A stretch of 64,000 bases of DNA from Amycolatopsis sulphurea. GTDB taxonomy: Bacteria > Actinomycetota > Actinomycetes > Mycobacteriales > Pseudonocardiaceae. Location: NCBI RefSeq assembly GCF_002564045.1, contig NZ_PDJK01000002.1, positions 3,348,001 to 3,412,000 on the forward strand, read 5' to 3'. The stretch's first letter is position 1, and the number at the start of each line of letters is the position of its first letter. Positions 1-7,942 of this stretch are shown here, piece after piece. The translations under genes and the position numbers were made by a program. A model generated the notes under the pieces. It searched no databases. It had not been told where the DNA came from and worked only from the letters and a program-made list of their open reading frames with translations.

Positions 1-252
1 GATCCGGTGGACGACCGCTGCAAGTTCGGGTGTCTGGTCATCGGAGAGTATCTGCACCCATTTGGGCGTCAGCTTTTGCCAGACCGCTGCAGCGGAGCGG
101 AAACGCCCATCCTGCCGGGCCTTGCGGAGCACTTCGTCTTGCACGGTCTCCGGGGTGCTGAGCGGTCCCAGGATCTCGATGAGGAGGCGCTCTTTGTTGA
201 TCGAGAGGAAATTCAGGCCGGGGCCGGCGTCGATGATCGGCCGGTGACTCAT
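1..252 (-). CDS. PIN-like domain protein (partial, runs off left edge)
   Basis: Partial gene; its 84 visible codons are open to the window edge. The N-terminus reads MSHRPIIDAGPGLNFLSINK, and the early Asp in a hydrophobic strand (IIDAGP) is the pattern of PIN-like nuclease folds, where that Asp binds metal. The ATG (252-250) overlaps the TGA of the upstream ImmA/IrrE gene as ATGA, so the two are probably translationally coupled. The order regulator - protease - PIN-like protein suggests a three-gene toxin/antitoxin-like or stress-response module. The nuclease assignment rests on the N-terminal motif alone; the acidic residues expected further on lie outside the window. Confidence 0.6.
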   Translation of the reverse strand, partial: MSHRPIIDAGPGLNFLSINKERLLIEILGPLSTPETVQDEVLRKARQDGRFRSAAAVWQKLTPKWVQILSDDQTPELAAVVHRI

Positions 253-1115
253 CCTGAGTTTCTCTCTGTCGCCGTAACCTGGCCGTTGTCATCTGGCGCG
301 TTGAGATCCTCTTCTAGAGCCGCCAGATCTACGTGCACGTCGGGTAGTTCGGCGGGAGCGGCCCACGCGATCTCCTGCTCGGTGGGCACGACGCCTGCCT
401 CACGCAGGTCCGCCTCGGCGGCCTCCAGTGTGATGCCGCGCAAGGTGGCGATGGCTTGCGCAGGCACCACCGCCTCCGCGTAGCCCCTGATCGCGCGGGC
501 GAGCAACTGTTGCGGTGCCCTCCGCTGATCGGAGTCGGCCCGCAATGCGCGGTACTGATCGCTCCACCCGAACCGGGACGCCAATTGTGGCGCTGTCAGA
601 GCCATCCACTCCTGTTTGGTGTCGTCATCGATGTAATTGGCTTGGTGCAGCGCGATGGCGGCAATCTGGGGTGATACCAGGTATCGCTGGACGACCGCAG
701 AGAGGGTGGCTTGGGTCACGAACTCTCGATCTCCAAGGAACTCACGCAAGCCCTCGACCGGTACGAGCAGGTGCCGCGCGAAGGCGTCGGCTCGAATCTC
801 CGCGGGGCTGCGTTCGCTCAAGTTGCCCGTGCCGTTGTGCGCCCAGTCCTCGAACAGCACGTGGCCAAGTTCGTGGGCAAGCGTGCTGCGTTGTCGCATC
901 GGGTTCGGGGTGCGCGCGACGCCGATGAACACGGCGTCGCGCGCAGGGTCTCGCATCGTCAGGCCGTGTTCATCCGGGCCGACATCGAGTACGGCCACGT
1001 CGATCTTGGTTGCCTGCTCGATGACTGCCACAAGGTCACCCAACGGCTGCACGCCCAGGTGGTGCTCTTGGCGGAACCGCGCGGCGGCGGTACGCCCTTC
1101 AGTCTCAGCGCTCAA
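249..1115 (-). CDS. ImmA/IrrE-family metallo-endopeptidase
   Basis: 288 residues. Near residues 80-90 it has a zinc-protease HExxH motif in the form STLAHELGHVLFE, followed about 25 residues later by EIRADAFARHLLVP, the glutamate-containing helix usual in ImmA/IrrE proteins. Family members cleave a partner XRE-type repressor to derepress genes; in phage, ICE and stress modules the two are neighbours, as here. The start is a TTG 15 bases after the stop of the XRE gene; no ATG or GTG lies between. The 3' end overlaps the PIN-like gene by four bases. It is probably part of one operon with its likely substrate. The protease family is clear; the substrate is inferred from context. Confidence 0.88.
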   Translation of the reverse strand: MSAETEGRTAAARFRQEHHLGVQPLGDLVAVIEQATKIDVAVLDVGPDEHGLTMRDPARDAVFIGVARTPNPMRQRSTLAHELGHVLFEDWAHNGTGNLSERSPAEIRADAFARHLLVPVEGLREFLGDREFVTQATLSAVVQRYLVSPQIAAIALHQANYIDDDTKQEWMALTAPQLASRFGWSDQYRALRADSDQRRAPQQLLARAIRGYAEAVVPAQAIATLRGITLEAAEADLREAGVVPTEQEIAWAAPAELPDVHVDLAALEEDLNAPDDNGQVTATERNSG

Positions 1116-1130
1116 GATTGTCTATCCACA

Positions 1131-1466
1131 TCAGACCGTGGCGGGGATGGCCTGGTCGTCCAAGTAGTTGTCCAGTTCCAGGAAGTGCAACAGCGCTTCA
1201 CGCATGCGGTCCATGTCGGAGTCGTTGGTGGCGCGGGCGGCGCACTGCACTCGGTCGGCCACCGTCCCAGCTTCGGTGAGTTGGGCGACCGTATGTCCAG
1301 TTGCCCACGCGATCGCGACCACCTCAGGCATCTTCGCCGCTCTGTCCCCGGAGATGATCCGCGACAAGGTGGGCTGCGAGATGCCAGCAGCGTCCGCAAG
1401 GGCGCGCTGACTGAGGCCCGAAGCAATGCGGGCACGCTCAATGAGCACACCGGCACCCGTTGTCAT
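1131..1466 (-). CDS. XRE-family helix-turn-helix regulator
   Basis: 111 residues. The N-terminal half is a Cro/CI-type HTH (LSQRALADAAGISQPTLSRI, about residues 14-33). The C-terminal half is short and helical with no recognised domain. It is the first gene of the XRE / ImmA-IrrE / PIN-like operon and presumably represses it until cleaved by the protease. I chose the ATG at 1466, which has AAGGG eight bases upstream; a GTG at 1475 overlaps that ribosome binding site and is less likely. An inverted repeat just upstream (1485-1515) is a natural autoregulatory operator. Confidence 0.85.
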   Translation of the reverse strand: MTTGAGVLIERARIASGLSQRALADAAGISQPTLSRIISGDRAAKMPEVVAIAWATGHTVAQLTEAGTVADRVQCAARATNDSDMDRMREALLHFLELDNYLDDQAIPATV

Positions 1467-1484
1467 CGCAGTCACCCTTCATGG

Positions 1485-1515
1485 ACTGAATCATGATCGG
1501 TCGATGTGATTCAGT
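1485..1515 (-). promoter_or_regulatory. Candidate operator/promoter of the XRE-ImmA-PIN operon
   Basis: Exact 8-base inverted repeat ACTGAATC (1485-1492) and GATTCAGT (1508-1515), 15 bases apart, 19 to 49 bases upstream of the XRE start. On the minus strand a TACACT -10-like hexamer overlaps the distal arm, so binding here could block transcription. Regulation is inferred; only the symmetry is seen. Confidence 0.5.
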
Positions 1516-1673
1516 GTAGCTGAGTGCGGCACGTGACGCTAGGAGCCATGACTGGACTACTGCGCGAGCGGGACGCCCAGTCGATCGTGTGTATCCCCGT
1601 GGACGGTGTGGGTTGTCGACTGGTCACATTGACAAGCAACCCGGTGCGTCTGCTCGTCGACAGCCACTCCTGC

Positions 1674-4067
1674 TCAACGTGTTGCTGGTCGGCGGGGGTC
1701 GGGGAAGCCGAGGCTGACGTACCCTGGTGCGCGTTTGGCCAGGGAAGAGGCCAGGACGCCGGTGTTGATGTCGTGGTAGTCGTGAACTTCGGCGGTGGCC
1801 TTGCCGGCGTGTGCGCGGAGGATCCGACCCGCGTATTGGACGAGGCGTCCCTTGAACGCGATCGGTGCGGCGAGGAACAGGGTGTCCAGTGCGGGGCAGT
1901 CGAATCCTTCACCGACGAATGGCCCGGTCGCGACGACCAGCAGTGGTACTCCGTCCGCAGGTTGGAGGCGGGCCAGAGCATCGCGGCGGGCGGTCGCTCT
2001 CATGCCGCCGCGCAGCACGATCGGGTCGAGCGAGCGTCGCCGGAGCTCGTCGGCGAACCGTTCGACATGGGTGGTCCATTGGGTGAGCAGCAGGCAGTGT
2101 CGACCTCGTTTCAGCGCTGCAGTCACGTCGTCGGCGATCTGGGTGAGGCGGGTGTCGTCGGCCACAAGATCGCGGTAGATGGCCGCCATCCCGCCGGGCT
2201 TCGTCGGGTCGGCGTCACCGGTGTAGCGGTAGGCGGTGTCGTGCACATGGAGCACCGGCTTCGGACGCTGCGCAGTCGTGTCCAATTCGAGTTGGGGTGC
2301 GCTGTCCTCGCCGGGGCGGCTTGATGGGGCGATGGTATGCCGGATCGGGCCCAGCTGGAGGGCTATCAGGTCGTCGAGCTTGTCGCGTCGGTACGGGGTG
2401 GCGGTGAGTCCGAGCCAGCGGCGAGCCGGGATCTGCTTGACGGCGTGCTCGAACGCCGCGGCCGGGATGTGGTGGCACTCATCGACGACGACCAGCCCGT
2501 AGCCGCTGGCGAGCTCCTCGATGTCGGTCTTGCGGGCCAGCGTTTGCAGCATGACGACATCAACCACGCCATGGGTTTTGCGGCGACCACCGCCGAGTTG
2601 GCCGGCTTTGACGCCCAGCAGTTCACTGATCCGGGTGCGCCATTGGTCGGCTAGGGTCTTGCGGTCGACCAGCACGAGCGTGGAGATCGCGTGGGTGGCG
2701 ATGACCGCGCAGGCCATCACGGTCTTGCCCGCACCCGGTGGCGCGACCAGCACACCAAGATCATGGTCGCGCAGATCGTCTACGGCGTCTTGCTGCTGCC
2801 GGGTCAGCGTAGCGGCGAAGGTGAACTCCTGCGTCTCGCCGGCCTGCCGCCCGTCGATCGCCTCAAGGCGGCTGCCCGCCTGCTCGACCAGTGAGGCCAC
2901 CGTGTCGTGCAGCCCCCGAGGCAGGATGAGCCCGCCGTCGAGAGTCTCGTCGTAGCTGCTCAGGAACCGCGGTGTGTCCCACGTGGACATTCGGAGTCGC
3001 TGGCGCTCGTAGAACACCGGATTCGTCATCGACGCCGCGTGCTTCAGCGTCGCGTGCAACGCCGGGGTCAGCTCCTCTGATTCCAGGCGGATTCCCGAGC
3101 TGAGCCGGGCGTGCACGATGGGGGGTGCGGCGGTACGGATCCGGGTCGAGACCGCAGCGCCGATCTTGTCGATGCTGGCGCCGACTGTGACTCCACCGGC
3201 GCGACGCGCGACCCGATTGACCTCGGCAGGGCTCATGCGGCCGAGAGAGGACAGGTACGCCCACTGGTCATCGTGTGGTTCCATCGTCGCCAGATCGAGG
3301 AACGCCGTCGCGCCGTCCTGGCGGGCCTTGCCCTGCAAAGGTGCAGCGATCAGATTCCCCACGTCGCCCGAGGGCAGCACGTCCTGTGACGGGAAGAGCC
3401 GGTCGTAGCTGGCCAGGTCCATACGGCCACGCACTGCCATCGCTTCCCGCAAGAGGGCGGTGCCAAGTCGGCGAGCCGTCTCCGCGGGCACGGGTGCGGT
3501 GAAGAATACCCATGCATGTGCGCCGACGCCCGAGCGCGAGACCTCAAGCGCGGCTGGCACCGACCACGCCCTGGCGGCCTTCAGGTAGGCTAGGGCGTCC
3601 AGCATCGCCATCGGGGCGTCGAAGTCGGCCGCCAGCCACCAGCACAGGTCGCCGTCTAACAGCGGATACAGCCCGACATGCACATCGCCGACCAGGTGCG
3701 TCCGCAGCACGTCCTTGCTCAGTGGCAGGTAGTCGCGGTCCTCGTGCCGGGCGCCTTTGCGCCACCCGCCGCGCACCGCCGGCAGCCAACCAGCTTTGCC
3801 AGTACGTGCGTTCTCCCATCGCGTGGCGTAGATGTCGATGCGGGCGGCGAAGAAATCGACCTTCACCTCCGGGGCCGATCGCCGGTCGACCAGGCCGGGG
3901 TGCGCTTCGAAGAAGCCGGTCTGAATCGGGCCGGGCGGAGCCGCCTGTTTCGGAGTCAGCTCCAGCAGCCGCAACAACCGCGCGTTCTCCGTACGCAACT
4001 GCGTTGTCAACTCACGGAGCTCCGTGAGTTCCTCCGCAAGCTCCGCTGGCTGGAGATCGTCTTTCAC
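1674..4067 (-). CDS. TOTE-type AEP primase / superfamily 2 helicase
   Basis: About 797 residues. After a short coiled coil (residues 10-40) comes an archaeo-eukaryotic-primase-like domain with ADFD near residue 147 and GAHAWVFF about 35 residues on, which match the metal-binding and catalytic-His motifs of the TOTE conflict-system primase. Then follows an SF2 helicase: APPGAGKT (about 441), VVVDECHHI (about 530), GLTATP, and QYAGRILR as motif VI. No nuclease domain is visible at the C-terminus. Such proteins are predicted to act in defence against invading nucleic acid. The start is uncertain: GTG 4067 has GGTGGG upstream; GTG 4076 is the alternative. A longer frame to 4178 would overlap the upstream gene by 92 bases and looks non-coding. 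Confidence 0.85.
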   Translation of the reverse strand: MKDDLQPAELAEELTELRELTTQLRTENARLLRLLELTPKQAAPPGPIQTGFFEAHPGLVDRRSAPEVKVDFFAARIDIYATRWENARTGKAGWLPAVRGGWRKGARHEDRDYLPLSKDVLRTHLVGDVHVGLYPLLDGDLCWWLAADFDAPMAMLDALAYLKAARAWSVPAALEVSRSGVGAHAWVFFTAPVPAETARRLGTALLREAMAVRGRMDLASYDRLFPSQDVLPSGDVGNLIAAPLQGKARQDGATAFLDLATMEPHDDQWAYLSSLGRMSPAEVNRVARRAGGVTVGASIDKIGAAVSTRIRTAAPPIVHARLSSGIRLESEELTPALHATLKHAASMTNPVFYERQRLRMSTWDTPRFLSSYDETLDGGLILPRGLHDTVASLVEQAGSRLEAIDGRQAGETQEFTFAATLTRQQQDAVDDLRDHDLGVLVAPPGAGKTVMACAVIATHAISTLVLVDRKTLADQWRTRISELLGVKAGQLGGGRRKTHGVVDVVMLQTLARKTDIEELASGYGLVVVDECHHIPAAAFEHAVKQIPARRWLGLTATPYRRDKLDDLIALQLGPIRHTIAPSSRPGEDSAPQLELDTTAQRPKPVLHVHDTAYRYTGDADPTKPGGMAAIYRDLVADDTRLTQIADDVTAALKRGRHCLLLTQWTTHVERFADELRRRSLDPIVLRGGMRATARRDALARLQPADGVPLLVVATGPFVGEGFDCPALDTLFLAAPIAFKGRLVQYAGRILRAHAGKATAEVHDYHDINTGVLASSLAKRAPGYVSLGFPDPRRPATR

Positions 4068-4086
4068 AGAGCCCACCGTAGATGGG

Positions 4087-5253
4087 TCAGATGCGTGCCT
4101 GGTTGAGGCGCTCGATGAGGCTGGGTTTGCGTGCATGCGTTTGCCGCAACGCGATGGTGCGCAAGGTGAACGTGTCATAGTGGCCGTCGCGTTCGGCCAG
4201 CGCCTGCAGATCGCTGAGCAGGGTGACGGCGGCGTCGTACTCGGCGGGCTTCCTGGTGGCGATCATCGCCTCGACGCGCGACCACGCGGCGTCTTCTTCG
4301 TCGGCCAGTTTGTCGAGTCTTCGTTCACGAGCCTGCAGGCGGGCCTGTTCCCGGCGTACCTCGTCTTCGGCGCGCTCGGCGGCCAGCCGACGCTCGCGGT
4401 CGGCTCGTCGCCGAGCCGCGTCGTCGAGCAGATCGGCCACGGTCCGACGGACAGGGGACGGGATGCTCGGAGCGGTATCGCCGCGGAAACGACGCAGCAA
4501 CTCCATCTGCACCCGCGCCGCCTCACCCTGCATTACCCGCGCCAGGAGCCGGTCCTTCTCGGTGACCGGCAAGCGAGCTGCCCAAACGGTGAGGTCATCA
4601 GGGCTATCGGCTGTCTCGCCCAGCGGTGGAGAAGCCTGAGCCGCGATCGCGATCAGATCGTCGTCGAGGCGCAGGAAGTCGGCCAGCGCCCGCTGCGCGG
4701 CAGTGAGAGTGCCCAGCCCAGGCGGAACAGATGGTTCGAGATCGTCGTCAGCATCACGATCGAAAACGTCTTCATCGCGCTCCCAGGCACCATAGGCCGC
4801 CAGCCAGGCGAGATAGAGCGGCCGGAGATCACCGGCGGCGAGTTCGGCGCGAACTCCGACGATCGCCGACAGCAGATTCTCGGGGTCGTAGTCGAAGTCG
4901 AACTCACCGGCGTGGTCCTCGCTGCTGATGTCGAGCACGATGAACTCGTCCATGACCCAGGCGCTCACCTCGTCACCGATGCAGTAGTCCTCGACGACAT
5001 CGGGATCGAGTAGATCGCACGGCAGACGAAGCATCACCCGGTGGGTACCCCAGTTGGCGACGTACAGGTGCGCGTCGTAGTAGCGCTCCATCAGACGGCG
5101 CGGGTCGCCCTTGAAGTCGCCCCAGTGGTACTCGTTCACGAAGCTGGTCGAAGAGATCCGCGCCCGGGCGGACAGCGACCGGACCGCAGCTTGTTCACCG
5201 TCGTCCAGTGGCCGGTCGATCGCCAGGAACTCGTAGTACTGGTATTCGCTCAC
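4087..5253 (-). CDS. Conserved hypothetical protein, copy 1 of a paralogous pair
   Basis: 388 residues, not recognised as a known family. The N-terminal 80 residues are a compact region rich in aromatics (SEYQYYEFLAIDRPLDD, then FVNEYHWGDFKGDP). The middle is acidic, with a DRDADDDLEP stretch. The last 130 residues form a long Arg/Glu/Ala-rich coiled coil ending in RQTHARKPSLIERL. It is strongly similar along its length to the product of 6545-7726. GTG start overlapping the TGA of the upstream small gene; the primase-helicase follows about 20 bases downstream on the same strand, so the three probably form one operon. A role as helicase partner is inference from that arrangement only. Confidence 0.8.
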   Translation of the reverse strand: MSEYQYYEFLAIDRPLDDGEQAAVRSLSARARISSTSFVNEYHWGDFKGDPRRLMERYYDAHLYVANWGTHRVMLRLPCDLLDPDVVEDYCIGDEVSAWVMDEFIVLDISSEDHAGEFDFDYDPENLLSAIVGVRAELAAGDLRPLYLAWLAAYGAWERDEDVFDRDADDDLEPSVPPGLGTLTAAQRALADFLRLDDDLIAIAAQASPPLGETADSPDDLTVWAARLPVTEKDRLLARVMQGEAARVQMELLRRFRGDTAPSIPSPVRRTVADLLDDAARRRADRERRLAAERAEDEVRREQARLQARERRLDKLADEEDAAWSRVEAMIATRKPAEYDAAVTLLSDLQALAERDGHYDTFTLRTIALRQTHARKPSLIERLNQARI

Positions 5254-5621
5254 GGCTCATCCAGTCCGTCAGCGCCGGTGAACGGCTTCGCCCGGAAACT
5301 CGAGTCGTCGCCCAAGTGGAAGAACAGATGGCCCTCGATCGTGTCGTCGTCGACCAGGACTGCCCAGCCGCGTCCGCTGACCTGATCGCCCTCGTCGGAA
5401 CCTTCCCAGGTGAACTCCACGCCGGGCCGGCCGTCCCGCTCGACCGGGCGGCAGTCCAGCCAGCCGTTGACGGCGATGAAACCGAACTGGCCGGTCCCGT
5501 TCCGGGCGAACTCGACGTAACCCGGCTCGACCAGGTCGATCGCGTCGCGGTCCCAACCACTCATCGCCACGATCCGCCATCGACCGGACATCCGGGCGCT
5601 GAACTTCGGAGCCCTTGCCAT
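5250..5621 (-). CDS. Small conserved hypothetical protein
   Basis: 123 residues, starting MARAPKFSARMSGRWRIVAM. It looks like a single small beta-rich domain, with a run of strands such as GYVEFARNGTGQFGFIAVNG and VEFTWEGSDEGDQVSG. No signal peptide or membrane segment. I do not recognise a named family. The GTGA overlap with the 388-residue gene downstream indicates coupled translation. A decayed relative of this gene sits in the equivalent position upstream of the second paralogue (7723-7860), so the two genes were duplicated as a unit. The ATG at 5621 is chosen; upstream extension gives no better start. Confidence 0.75.
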   Translation of the reverse strand: MARAPKFSARMSGRWRIVAMSGWDRDAIDLVEPGYVEFARNGTGQFGFIAVNGWLDCRPVERDGRPGVEFTWEGSDEGDQVSGRGWAVLVDDDTIEGHLFFHLGDDSSFRAKPFTGADGLDEP

Positions 5622-5699
5622 GGGTATCAGCGTAGTGAACTCGGTGAGATCGATTCGACGTACCACCGTCTGACGGTGCACCGGAGAATCCCCAGTACA

Positions 5700-6190
5700 T
5701 CAAGACCGAGGTCGTCCGTGTGCGTCGCGAGTGCGGACGCCACGTCTCCGAAGGCAGTTCAGGACGGTGGTCGGATCGACGCCCAAGTGTTCGCCGACTC
5801 GTGCGAGTGACCAGCCGAGGGCGTAAAGGTGGATGGCAGTGTCGACCTGATCGATGGAGAGGCTGCGGCGACGCATCGGCACGCCGTGCCGACGGAGGAC
5901 GGCGCTCACCGTCCGCCGTTCGATGCCGAACTGGGCACCCAGCTCGTACACCGTCGCTCCAGCCTGGTAACCGGCGATGAGTTCCTGAACATGGTCGGTG
6001 TCGAGTCGGCGTGCCCGCCGTGGCTTGGAGCGGTCGACGGGCAGTGGAGTCGGTTTGGTGGGCAGTTGCTCTCGATCGCGTGGGAGTGTGCGAAGGACTC
6101 CCGGAGACCGTGGCCAACGGCATGGCCTTGATCTTCTCCGGCCACCAATGGTGGAGTCGGCCGCCAGTTCGATGAGGTTCCCTTCGCGAG
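5700..6190 (-). pseudogene. Remnant of a recombinase-associated helix-turn-helix protein
   Basis: The C-terminal 110 residues are well preserved: PVDRSKPRRARRLD, then two consecutive HTH-like units (TVYELGAQFGIERRTVSAVL and LARVGEHLGVDPTTVLNCLR), ending in RTRDAHGRPRS. This repeated HTH arrangement is typical of small DNA-binding proteins found next to actinobacterial serine recombinases. The frame stays open upstream to about 6190 but has no ATG, GTG or TTG before 5951, so it is most likely a 5'-truncated remnant; a short 83-residue product from GTG 5951 is possible. It marks past mobile-element activity between the two paralogous units. Confidence 0.6.
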
Positions 6191-6402
6191 TGCTCGCGGC
6201 GGCGTTCTCCTGCTGTGGAGCTGGATTCGAGGAAAGCGCGATGCTCGTGACACCAGTCGAAAAGTCGTGTGACGACTTCCAGCAGCGATTCTCCCGAGGC
6301 GGTCAGCGTGTACTCGGCCCTGTGCGGTACCACGGCGAATGCCTCCCGGGTGAGGAAGCCGTCTCGCTCCAGGCCGCAGAAACCTTCAGAACGCCACAGC
6401 AC
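6170..6402 (-). pseudogene. Remnant of an HxlR-family regulator
   Basis: The segment LERDGFLTREAFAVVPHRAE followed by YTLTASGESLLEVVTRLFDW matches the wing and C-terminal helix of HxlR winged-helix regulators. The N-terminal recognition region expected upstream is not present in any frame; the sequence before LERDG is scrambled. A short unrelated tail follows. It is a fragment with no credible start and overlaps the 5' part of the HTH remnant, so it is probably debris from rearrangement. Confidence 0.6.
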
Positions 6403-6544
6403 CCGTATACGATCTCTCTGCTCGCTTCCTTGCCCGGCGGGTGGAGGCGCTTGTCTCAGTGCCGGCTCCGGTTACCCGGGGCTCCGCGTCCGGGCCACCG
6501 CGTTGTGCAGTTCCGCTGCACTCGCCGACGATGGGTCGGACGCT

Positions 6545-7726
6545 TCAGAGTCCTGCCAGCCTGAAGCGCTCCATGAGCGCGGGTTTGCGTGCGTGCGTTT
6601 GCCGTAACGCGTTGGCGCGTAAGGTGAATGTCTCATGCCGACCCTCGCGTTCGGCAAGCGACCGCAGATCGGTGAGCAGGGCGACGGCGGCGTCGTACTC
6701 GGGCGGTTTCTTGGTGTTGATCATCGCCTCGACGCGCGACCATGCGGTGTCTTCCGCACCGGCCAGGCTGTCGAGTCGTCGTTTATGGGCCTGCTGGCGC
6801 GCCAGCTCCTGGCGTGCTTCCTCTTGGGCGCGCTCGGCGGCCAGCCGGCGTTCGTGGTCGGCTCGTCGCCGCGCTGTGTCGTCGAGCAGTTCGGCGACGG
6901 TGCGGCGGACTGTGACGGGGACGCTCGGCACGGTGTCGCCGTGGCGTTGTCGGTCTCGGAAGTCACGCCGCAACTCCATGTGCACCCGCGCCGCCTCACC
7001 CCGTGCTACTCGCGTCAGGAACCAGTCCTTTTCGGCGACCGGCAGGCAAGCCACCCAAGCAGCGAGGTCAGCGGGATCGCCGGCCGTCTCGTTCAGCGGC
7101 GGAGAAGCTGCGGCTGCGCTCGCGATGATGTGGTCGTCGAGACGCAGGAAGTCGGCCAATGCCTGCTGAGCCGCGGTGAGTGTGTCCAGGCCGGGCGGCA
7201 CCGGCGGTTCGAGATCGTCGTCAGCGTCTCGATCGAAGGCGTCCTCATCGCGTTCCCACCTGCCGTAGGCGACCAGCCAGGCGAGGTAGAGCGGGCGGAG
7301 ATCACCGGCGGCGAGTTCGGCGCGAACTCCGACGATCGCCGACAGCAATGTCGACGCCTCGTAATCGAACTCGAATTCGCCGGCTTCGTCGTCGCTGGCG
7401 AATTCGAGCACGATGTCGTCGCCGGTAGTCCAGGCTCTCACCTCGTAATCGATGCAGTAGTCCTCGACGACATCGGGATCGAGCAGATCGCACGGCAGAC
7501 GGAACATCACCCGGTGGGTGCCCCAATTGGCGACGTAAAGGTGCGCGTCGTAGTAGCGCTCCATCAACTGGTTCGGATCGCCCTTGAAATCGCCCCAGTG
7601 GTACTCGTTCACGAAGCTGGTGGCGGTGATCTGTGCCCGCGTGGACAGCGACCGGACCTCGGCCTGCTGGTCCTGGTCCAGCGGCCGATCGATCGCCACG
7701 AACTCGTAGTACTGGTACTCGCTCAC
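6545..7726 (-). CDS. Conserved hypothetical protein, copy 2 of a paralogous pair
   Basis: 393 residues, collinear with and highly similar to the product of 4087-5253 from the first residues (SEYQYYEFVAIDRPLDQDQ) to the end (RQTHARKPALMERF). The main differences are in the acidic middle and a small insertion (DRQRHGDTVPS) before the coiled coil. GTG start at 7726, overlapping the stop of the decayed small partner. Function unknown. Unlike copy 1 it has no helicase gene downstream, only remnants, so it may be a leftover of a second module or a diverged specificity version. Confidence 0.78.
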   Translation of the reverse strand: MSEYQYYEFVAIDRPLDQDQQAEVRSLSTRAQITATSFVNEYHWGDFKGDPNQLMERYYDAHLYVANWGTHRVMFRLPCDLLDPDVVEDYCIDYEVRAWTTGDDIVLEFASDDEAGEFEFDYEASTLLSAIVGVRAELAAGDLRPLYLAWLVAYGRWERDEDAFDRDADDDLEPPVPPGLDTLTAAQQALADFLRLDDHIIASAAAASPPLNETAGDPADLAAWVACLPVAEKDWFLTRVARGEAARVHMELRRDFRDRQRHGDTVPSVPVTVRRTVAELLDDTARRRADHERRLAAERAQEEARQELARQQAHKRRLDSLAGAEDTAWSRVEAMINTKKPPEYDAAVALLTDLRSLAEREGRHETFTLRANALRQTHARKPALMERFRLAGL

Positions 7727-7860
7727 GGCCCGTCCTGCTGGTTGGTGGCTCGGTCCCGGCCGCTCATCGCCACGATCCGCGATCGCCCGATCATCCGGCC
7801 GAGGGACTTCGGAATCTTTCCTCTCGGCGTCAGCGTACTGAACTCGGCGGGCTCGATGCG
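7723..7860 (-). pseudogene. Decayed copy of the small gene at 5250-5621
   Basis: Reading upstream of copy 2 gives EPAEFSTLTPRGKIPKS then MIGRSRIVAMSGRDR. This aligns with LTEFTTLIPMARAPKF and MSGRWRIVAMSGWDR of the intact small gene. The ATG has become AGG, about 90 residues after SGRDR are deleted, and the frame ends in ATNQQDGP overlapping the GTG of copy 2. The similarity extends into the upstream region, so the duplicated unit included the promoter area. Confidence 0.7.
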
Positions 7861-7942
7861 AAGCGCGCCGTCGGTGCCGGCCGAGGTGCTCCGATATGGT
7901 TTCCGCTGACGATGCCGACGAACCCGGTAGTTACTCAGAGTG

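Noticed and set aside
5269..6402. A 377-residue protein covering the HxlR and HTH remnants
   Set aside because: Only its first 60 residues resemble a real protein; the rest is out of frame with the HTH remnant and the small gene, with Arg/Pro-rich composition typical of antisense or shifted frames.
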